DNA of 64,000 nucleotides from Aralia elata (Eukaryota; Streptophyta; Magnoliopsida; Apiales; Araliaceae). The translations under genes were made by a program, and so were the position numbers. Below the pieces are notes generated by a model. The model was not told the origin of the DNA. It did not search any database and saw nothing but the letters and a program-made list of their open reading frames with translations. Positions 57,559-64,000 of the stretch are shown piece after piece (within the stretch, counting starts at the first letter, position 1; each line of letters starts with the position of its first letter). The stretch lies in assembly GCA_034770075.1 (NCBI GenBank), contig CM068386.1:48082896-48146895 (forward strand), given 5' to 3'.

Positions 57559-60500
57559 TATAACGACCGGGAATTCTGAAATTTCCTTGTAATTCGAATT
57601 TTTGAATATTAAGGAATATTTTATATTTTATTAATATTATATTTGTGTTACGTGGTTAAAGGTTATGTGACAATCTAGATTATGTGAATGTATGAAATTT
57701 TACGTATTATAGTTTTGTTTAAGTGAATAATTGATTTCGCATAGCGTCGCAAAATCACTATTCACGGGGCACATTTCCCGAGGCACTATTCAAGCCATAA
57801 AATTTTTGTGTCTTTTTCGACTTTAATAAATTTTATAAATACGTGTATGCGTACGAAACGTATTAAATGGGTGTTCCGAATATTTGGACAAATTCCATAA
57901 TAATTATTTTTACCCATCCCAATATTTATGGTAATACACATTTTAATTTTGGGTAGAGTTATTTACTAGTTTTGGTACAAAAGTGGGAGTTTTCGGATAT
58001 ATTTTTGGTGTTTTCGGGTATTTATTTTGGCTTGTTACTCCAAGAGGGAACCAATCCCTCATTTTAGACCAATTAGAATTGAGCAAGGAGGGAGGTTGCC
58101 GGCAAGCTCCTTGAGCAACCAACCCCATTTTTATTTTTCTTCCACTTCTCCCTAATTCACTCCACTTCTCCCAAATCATTCAAACATTCATTCTCTCTTG
58201 CATTCCACACTCCTCCCATTTCCATCAGCTGATAGAGAGAGAGAAAGAGAGAGAGCTGCAAAGAAGGAAGAGAAAGAAGTCGCCGGAAAAGGAAGAAACT
58301 CGCCGGAAAAGAAAGGAGGAAGAAGAAGAAGGCACGGGTGGAGGAACCAAGCAAGGAGAACCCCCAAAATAAAGCCTAGCCGAGCTTCTTAACCATCTAG
58401 GAGGGATTTACAGAGGTAAACACTAACCAAATCCTTTCCATTCGATTTCTTGTTAAGATTTTTAAGTTATTCTTAGTTTTGAGCTCTAAAGCTTGTGGGT
58501 CATATTTTTGGCGATTCTTGGTGTTTTTGTTTGTTGTTATTGTTTGTAAATGTTGTTAAGAAGTTATGTAAGCTATTAATACCTTTAAAGTGGAACAAAA
58601 ACGCAAGAAATCCTTACTTTGGCTTAATGGAGCAAGAACAATGGACTTTAGACATGAACTTAGACATTCGGACTTTTTAGAGGACTATAAAGCTATGATT
58701 TCGTGTTTGTTAATTTTGTTTGTTGTTATGGTATTGTAGTTCCATGGGATACGAAGTTAACCCAGTTAGAATGGACCAAAAAGGAGTTAAAACGAGTTCG
58801 TAGTAATGATTTTTGTAAAACTTGTCAAGAACTCGAAGAACAGAGTATGAACTTTACACTTTGGCTTTAGATTTAACCATGTTAATGTTAGTGGGTAGCT
58901 CTGCATTTTTGATATGTTGTAGCCCCATGAGTTAGGTGTCCATAGAGTCTGGAATGGACCATTTTGCTTGTGTATTGGAGGAGTTATGGAGGTTGGAGTG
59001 GCCGGAGGTCGGAGTCGCGAACTGGGAACAAACCCAGAATCCGGCTACTGCAGAATGGCGTCGCAGCGCCACTCATAAGCCCTGCAGCTCACGCTGCAGC
59101 GAGGGGCAAGTTGGTAAAAGGCCGGGACTCACGCCGCAGCGTGAGGCCCAAGCTTTAAGGCTCACGCCGCAACGTGAGGCCCTGTCATGGAGAAAACACG
59201 GGGCTCACGCTGCAGCGTGAGGCCCAGTGCTTTGGCTCGACGCTGCACCTCGAGTTCCGTGTCTGGAGCGGGTCGGGCAGTTAGGCCGGGTCAGGTCGGG
59301 TCGGACCTAATGAATCCTTTTCAACGGGTCCAACACTTATATTTTTTTCTTTGATTAAATGATTAGACAGGTTAGCTAAGCATATCTTGTTAAGCAATGC
59401 TTAGTCGAGCGAGACCCCCGACTGGGTAGTCGTAGGGCAATCAATGTGTTTTAATGATACAGCGTCCGTTGTGAACCATTATTTGGAATGTGACTAATTG
59501 TTATGTAAATATGTACCTAATTGTGTAGGATATTAAGGAGCGTGTGTTGTATTATTGTAGCAGCGCTTCAAGCAAGTTTCCTAACGCTTGTCAAACCCTT
59601 GTGTTGGGCAAGTTTTCCCTAACCTTACTCGAATTATATTTTGAGCAGGTTTCATATTTTATACAGGTGTTGTATATTGTTGCAAGTTTTATGACTCAAA
59701 TGGAGTTATTACTTTTGAATCATATTAGTGGATTAATTATTGTCAATTACTCCACCTCCACGACAATTATTGATATTCGCAGCTTATGCATTTGAATTCA
59801 TTATCTGTTGTTGGATTGTGAAACGTTTAAGTTCTTTATTCATGAACTGTTTAAGGAGATAGTCTACGCCATTCGTTTCGGCTAGACATGTACAGGTTAT
59901 TATTTTAAAAGCTATCCAAACCAGTAGTTGGTACGGATTCTTGGACTGAGAGAGCAACCCTTATTAGGGGATTATAATGTGTCGGTTATTCGATGCAGTT
60001 AGAGTTAAATGTTATGCATATACATGGTGTACAAGAGGCTGATCCCCTCGAGTACAACTGACGAGGCCAAGTTTTTAAAAGAGTTAGTTGAATGATTGAC
60101 TCTTTGGCCAAAAGTTCATGGTCGGTTGGACCATTCAGCAGTAAATAATCATTATTCATTGTTTCATTTGGACTTTGATTATGTCATTTCAGCTAATTCA
60201 TCAATGTTCATAAATTGTTGATCTATGCAGCTATTATTCTTATTCATTCATGATATATCTTCATTCTTTCTTTTAAACTTGCTGAGAAAAGTAGTTGCTC
60301 ACCCTTGCTATATCATGAACCTATTGCAGTTAAGCTGGGGAGTTCCAAAGCGGACAAAGGCAAAGGGAAACTTAAGGAATAGTTATATGTACTATCCCGT
60401 TATGTAATCGTGGAATAGTTTTGTATTATTAGTGTATTCTGCGATGTATTTATTTAAGGTTATAGACCTTGGGACCGTAGTGAACCTTTTGTAATGAACA

Positions 60501-60615
60501 ATATATGTTTATTTTATTCCGCATTAGTTGATTTATGTTGTTTAGAGGTGTATGGATGTGTTTTATCGTGAGCACCAAATTCCAGGTATTGGTACCTGAA
60601 TTTGGGGGTGTCACA
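57559..60615 (+). repeat. Element 6: 5' LTR
   Basis: It starts TATAACGACCGGG (TG has become TA) and ends GGGTGTCACA; 3057 bp. It is collinear with the element 2 LTR, including the GA tract (58228-58345) and GC palindromes (59056-59254). The frames at 58936-59220 and 60225-60407 are LTR by-products. Confidence 0.92.
59056..59254. repeat. Six GC palindromes in element 6 LTR
   Basis: TGGCG/CGCCA around TCGCAG (59056-59071), CTCACGCTGCAGCGAG (59088-59103), CTCACGC-CGCA-GCGTGAG (59128-59145), a mutated copy (59161-59178), a perfect 18-bp CTCACGCTGCAGCGTGAG (59204-59221) and CTCGACGCTGCACCTCGAG (59236-59254). Confidence 0.93.
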
Positions 60616-60617
60616 GG

Positions 60618-60630
60618 TGGGTATCAGAGC
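60618..60630 (+). other. Primer binding site, Met type, with one extra G (element 6)
   Basis: TGGGTATCAGAGC follows the LTR by two bases; the usual site is TGGTATCAGAGC. The extra G would weaken tRNA pairing if it was not present at insertion. Confidence 0.8.
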
Positions 60631-60828
60631 TTTAGGTTATAAACTTTAGGATTTGCGAAACCTAGGTTATAACCTTAGTATTAAACTCGTATTGAGTATG
60701 CTAGGTGATGGATCGAGGAGATTCATTTGACGGTCATGTCTGGAGGTGGATTGTGGAAATCTATCGAGCCGAGTTATGCATGATAAAATATCATTTCATT
60801 TTATCAATGAATATATTTTATTGTGGCA

Positions 60829-60869
60829 CTAACATCTTGCTATCTATTTGTTTCTGTTTGTGGCTGTAG
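60829..60869 (+). promoter_or_regulatory. 3' splice-site-like sequence before the extra ORF
   Basis: A branch-point-like CTAAC (60829-60833), a T-rich stretch and TGTAG|G (AG at 60868-60869) end one base before the ATG at 60871. Element 3 has the same layout in diverged sequence, with CTGAC and CTGTAG|G before its ATG at 16069. A donor-like GTATGC is at 60696-60701. Splicing is inferred, not shown. Confidence 0.45.
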
Positions 60870-60870
60870 G

Positions 60871-61680
60871 ATGTCTGAGATGGGAGAGTACAGTCCTGCT
60901 AGAGAGGAAGAGTTCACAGACATTCATGTGGACGCTAGGCATTTAGTGGAGGTGCAGGCGAGTGAGCCCGAGATGATGAACACTAGGGACGAGTCTGAGA
61001 CCGAGTATGGCTCTGAGGAGGAGCCAGTCACCGGAAGAGTGTTGAGGCTGTTAAGCGATGAGGGGGAGGATGAGGACCCCGAGGAGGATCTAGTGACGGA
61101 GGATGATGAGCCACCTGAGTATGCAGATGGCATGGGCACTACTGCTAGTGATATTATCGAAGAGCTGACAAATAGGAACGAGGAGCTCGAGAATCGAGTA
61201 ACTCACTTAGAGGAGCAGAACCAGGATCACCAGGACCGAGAGGAGCAGTACAGGTCATTGGCGTATCAAACTTTAGGGGAAAAGGCTGAGTTAACCCAGA
61301 AGTTACAGGAAAAGGAGCAGAGGATTGCCGAGCTAGAGGCAGAGGTTCACGGTCGGCGTGGGGTTTCTGTTCAGTTTGGTGTGATGGTTTATGACCTCTT
61401 AGAGAGGAATGTGGTGTTGGTAAGACAGATAGAGCGGGTAGAGGATCAGCTAGAGACTACTCGTCTGGAGCGAGATGAGGCTATAGAGCAGTTGGCAGCC
61501 CAGACTGCAGAGATTGGTTCCCTCAGGTTAGGCTTGACCACTTCCATTGGCAGACTGAGGGACAGGGTGAGGAGGTACCCCAGAGATGAGGGGAGCAGCA
61601 GGCGTGTGATTAGGCGCCGAGTGGTCGGCAGGCTGGCTCGACGGGAGCTCAGGATTGCAATTCGCCGCAGCAGGCAGTGA
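60871..61680 (+). CDS. Element 6: extra ORF upstream of gag, acidic/coiled-coil/Arg-rich protein (269 aa)
   Basis: The open frame lies between primer site and gag; I do not recognise a named domain. I chose the ATG at 60871 (MSEMGEYSPAREEEF) because element 3 has its ATG at the same place (16069); the open frame extends 16 codons further upstream without an ATG. Residues 1-90 are strongly acidic (runs such as SDEGEDEDPEEDLVTEDDE). Residues about 95-160 and 180-230 are heptad-rich and probably coiled coils ('EELTNRNEELENRVTHLEEQ', 'VEDQLETTRLERDEAIEQL'). Residues 228-269 are Arg-rich and could bind nucleic acid or serve as a nuclear signal. It is intact although the neighbouring gag carries stops. 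Some plant gypsy groups (Ogre) have an ORF before gag; I do not know one described for Tekay-like elements. The function is unknown. Confidence 0.75.
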   Translation: MSEMGEYSPAREEEFTDIHVDARHLVEVQASEPEMMNTRDESETEYGSEEEPVTGRVLRLLSDEGEDEDPEEDLVTEDDEPPEYADGMGTTASDIIEELTNRNEELENRVTHLEEQNQDHQDREEQYRSLAYQTLGEKAELTQKLQEKEQRIAELEAEVHGRRGVSVQFGVMVYDLLERNVVLVRQIERVEDQLETTRLERDEAIEQLAAQTAEIGSLRLGLTTSIGRLRDRVRRYPRDEGSSRRVIRRRVVGRLARRELRIAIRRSRQ

Positions 61681-62075
61681 TGTGTTATTTTTAGCACTTT
61701 GTTTGTAGTAGGCCCCACTTTTGTTATATTAGGGGCATACTTATGTTGTAAATCCCTATGTTTGCAGCATGTATGGGATAGTAGTTGAACCCCCAATTTT
61801 GTTCCTGATAGAGGGGTGGAAATTTATTATTCCCCACTTTTGTGTGTTAGGGGATGGTTAATGATTGGCAGACTATGTCATTTAACGTTTATAGAAGTAT
61901 GCCACGTGTTGAGTCTGGTTGTATTAAAACAGTGGTGTATGATTATAAATGCAGTTGTTTTATTTAAATCAAATGTGTTTGATAGATGCTTTTAGTCTTA
62001 ATTGCTGACTTAAATGACTTTTGCTCATGGCATAAATCTATTAGTAAAAGCCGTCGATTTTTTTTAAAACAGACA
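61681..62075 (+). other. Element 6: spacer between extra ORF and gag
   Basis: About 400 noncoding bases. A run of T/A sequence precedes the gag ATG. No frame or repeat is supported. The matching spacer in element 3 is 14867-15261. Confidence 0.7.
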
Positions 62076-63130
62076 ATGCCGCCGAGAAGATAACCCCGAT
62101 ACACAAGGGCGGAAGAGTCGGTGAATAACGAGGAGGGTCAAGCAGACCCTATGAGGACTTTTGTTAACTTATTAGCAGAAGCAATCAGGGCAGACAAGCC
62201 GCTGCAATTGATCAGCCAGGAAGTCACATAGCGAATTTTAAGGACTTCAAATTAGTAGGACCACCGGAGTTTCGTGGGACTACGGATCCGATTGAAGCCC
62301 AGACATGGGTAGAAGAAATGGAGAAAGTTTTTGAGGTCGCAAGGGTGGCCGAAGAACAGAAGACGTAGTTTGCCACTTTCATGATGAAAGGTGAGGCAAA
62401 TTACTGGTGGAAGGCGAACAAAGGTCGAGCCAGGGAAGGTACGATTACATGGGCTCGTTTCAAGGAGCTATTTTTCGAAAATTACTTTCCAGCGAGCATG
62501 CAGGCAAGCATGGAGATAAAGTTCCTGGAACTAAAGCAAGGAAGCATGTCAGTTGCGGAGTATGCCGCAAAATTTAACGAGTTAGCTAGGTTTGCTCCAC
62601 ATCAGGTGGACACCGAAGCTAGGCGAGCAAAGAGATTTGAACAAGGACTGAAACCTTGGGTGTATAGTAAGATTGCGGTTTTGCAGATCAACACATTTTC
62701 TACGTTACTTGAGAAAGCAATCATTGCTGAGGGAGGAAGCGAAGCTTTGGGAAGGCACAACCAAGATCAGAAAAAGAAGAAGAGCCATGATGGTCATAAG
62801 GAAGGTAGCAGTGGGGGAAGTAACCCAAATAAGAGGAAATAGAACGATAGTCAGATGACAGGAAGTAAATCCGGAGGGGATGCAAAGAAGGGCAATAAAT
62901 GCGAGAAATGTGGAAGGAATCACTTTGGAGAATGCATGAAAGGAAAAGGAGTTTGTTTCAACTGTGGTCAACCGGGGCACTTTTCCCCATAATGCCCAAA
63001 GGCGAAGGCAGGAAGTTGTTTTTCTTGTGGCGCTTCAGATCATCAGAAGAAGGATTTCCCAAAGAGGAAGAGCGATGCAGGAACTGCTAACCAAGGGAAC
63101 AACAGTAAGTTGACTATCGGAGGACCAGCA
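62076..63130 (+). pseudogene. Element 6: chromovirus gag, broken
   Basis: The start ATG at 62076 gives MPPRR and then a TAA (62091-62093). A TAG at 62366-62368 precedes the long open part (62381-62842): 'MMKGEANYWWKANKGRAREGTITWARFKELFFENYFP' and 'ELARFAPHQVDTEARRAKRFEQGLKPWV', the retrotransposon gag core. A TAG (62840-62842) follows 'PNKRK', where element 3 keeps Trp. Knuckles come next: 'CEKCGRNHFGEC', then 'CFNCGQPGHF' (62954-62995), with a TAA inside the second, and a third Cys-rich motif, 'CFSCGASDHQ'. Confidence 0.9.
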
Positions 63131-64000
63131 TAGCAGAACAGACCAGTAGCACGCACCTTCAACATGACAGTGCAAGATGCAATGGAATCGAAGGACGTGG
63201 TGTCAGATATTATTTCAATCAATAATATCAGTGCATATGTATTATTTGATTCGGGTGCTACCTGTTCATTTGCGTCGGATGAATTTGCTAAACGGTTAAA
63301 TTTACCTGGTGAGAAATTAAAGAATCCAATGAATGTAAAAGTAGCTAATAAGGAAGTTATTCCTGTAGAACATATTCATAGAAATTGTTGTGCTGAGATA
63401 AACGGGTATAAACTGAGCGTAGATTTGATTCCGATATGACTAGGAGAATTTGATGTAATCCTCGGGATGGATTGGTTGTCTAGTCACGGGGTTGTGATCG
63501 ACTGTCAGAAGAAATGTATACACCTGAAGACTCCAGATAAGTCGAGGGTCGTATTTTACGATAGTAAATCGCCGAGACAATCTTGTTGTCTGACGATGAT
63601 GCAAGCGAAAAAATTACTTAGAAAAGGTTGTATAGGTTATCTGGCTCACGTGGTTGATACCCGAAGAGTAGAGGGTGAGCTGGGTCAGATACCTGTAGTA
63701 TGGGAATTCCCTGATGTTTTCCCAGATGAGATACCGGGATTGCCGCCAGATAGAGAAGTGGAATTCGTGATCAACTTAGTACCGGGAACCGTACCGATCT
63801 CAAAGGCACCGTACCGGATGGCACCAGTGGAGATGAAAGAACTGATGGTTCAACTGCAAGAACTTCTAGATAAGGGGTATATTCGTTCGAGTGTATCTCC
63901 GTGGGGAGCACCAGTTCTATTTGTAAAGAAGAAAGACAGATTGCTTAGGCTTTGTATCGACTATCGGGAGTTGAACAAAGTCACGATTAAGAACAAGTAT
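63131..64000 (+). pseudogene. Element 6: chromovirus pol start (protease, RT N-terminus), cut by window end
   Basis: Protease has its DSG site at 63248-63256 ('VLFDSGATCSFASDEF') and 'GEFDVILGMDWLSSHGVVIDC'. One stop (TGA, 63437-63439) breaks it. Then follow 'FPDVFPDEIPGLPPDREVEFVI', 'PYRMAPVEMKELMVQLQELLDKGYIRSS', 'SPWGAPVLFVKKKD' and 'LCIDYRELNKVTIKNKY', which is RT before its catalytic box. It is collinear with element 3 pol (12890-13749). Confidence 0.93.

Larger units (their letters stand above)
57559..64000 (+). mobile_element. Element 6: Tekay-like chromovirus, 5' half
   Basis: It has a 5' LTR, primer site, extra ORF, gag, protease and the start of RT; the window ends inside RT. It inserted in the element 5 3' LTR at 57558/57559. 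It is the same family as elements 2 and 3 by LTR ends, extra ORF, gag and protease phrases. Gag carries stops, while the extra ORF is open throughout. Confidence 0.93.

Overview
The window is repeat-dense plant nuclear DNA, most likely from a flowering plant (eudicot-like). Every coding trace I can recognise belongs to an LTR retrotransposon. I find no cellular gene, tRNA gene, rRNA gene or CRISPR array. The plant assignment rests on Ty3/gypsy chromovirus (Tekay/Del-like), Athila-like (tRNA-Asp primer site), SIRE/Maximus-like copia and other copia lineages, on AT-rich sequence, and on nested insertion with 5-bp target-site duplications (TSDs).

Left nest (1-45721). The oldest layer is a SIRE-like copia element on the minus strand. 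Its 5' LTR is at 44326-45721, gag at 43024-44175 plus 22247-23055, and pol at 19990-22246; its left part lies outside the window. Two elements sit in it. (a) A Tekay-like chromovirus, 'element 2' (+ strand; 2772-7219 plus 19923-19989), entered right after the copia RT YVDD box. It was then hit by an Athila-like pol-less element, 'element 1' (1-2771), in its integrase and by another chromovirus, 'element 3' (7220-19922, minus, TSD TGTAT/TGCAT), in its 3' LTR. (b) A complete Athila-like element, 'element 4' (23056-43023, minus, TSD TAATA/TAATA), was hit by a coding-free LARD-type element, 'element 7' (31547-39910, minus, TSD GCTAC/TCTAC).

Middle (45722-46104) is AT-rich and unassigned.

Right nest (46105-64000). 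A short-LTR gypsy-type remnant, 'element 8' (46105-47282), is interrupted by a copia element, 'element 5' (47283-57558, + strand). Element 5 has a long structured leader, and an inverted diverged LTR sits between its RNase H and its 3' LTR. That 3' LTR is cut by a second Tekay-like chromovirus, 'element 6' (57559 to beyond 64000, + strand), which keeps an intact extra ORF between primer site and gag.

Most pol/gag genes are dead. Many premature stops are explained by C-to-T (or complementary G-to-A) changes, as expected for methylated, silenced DNA.

The signals I consider most worth pursuing are: four stem-loops in the copia leader that share a 20-nt loop motif with a self-complementary GTGCAC core but have unrelated stems; clusters of GC-rich palindromes in the LTR or leader of five different families; the acidic/coiled-coil/Arg-rich extra ORF of the chromovirus, preceded by a conserved 3' splice-site-like sequence; the inverted LTR hairpin locus; and a roughly 19-copy degenerate array in the U3 part of the SIRE-like LTR.
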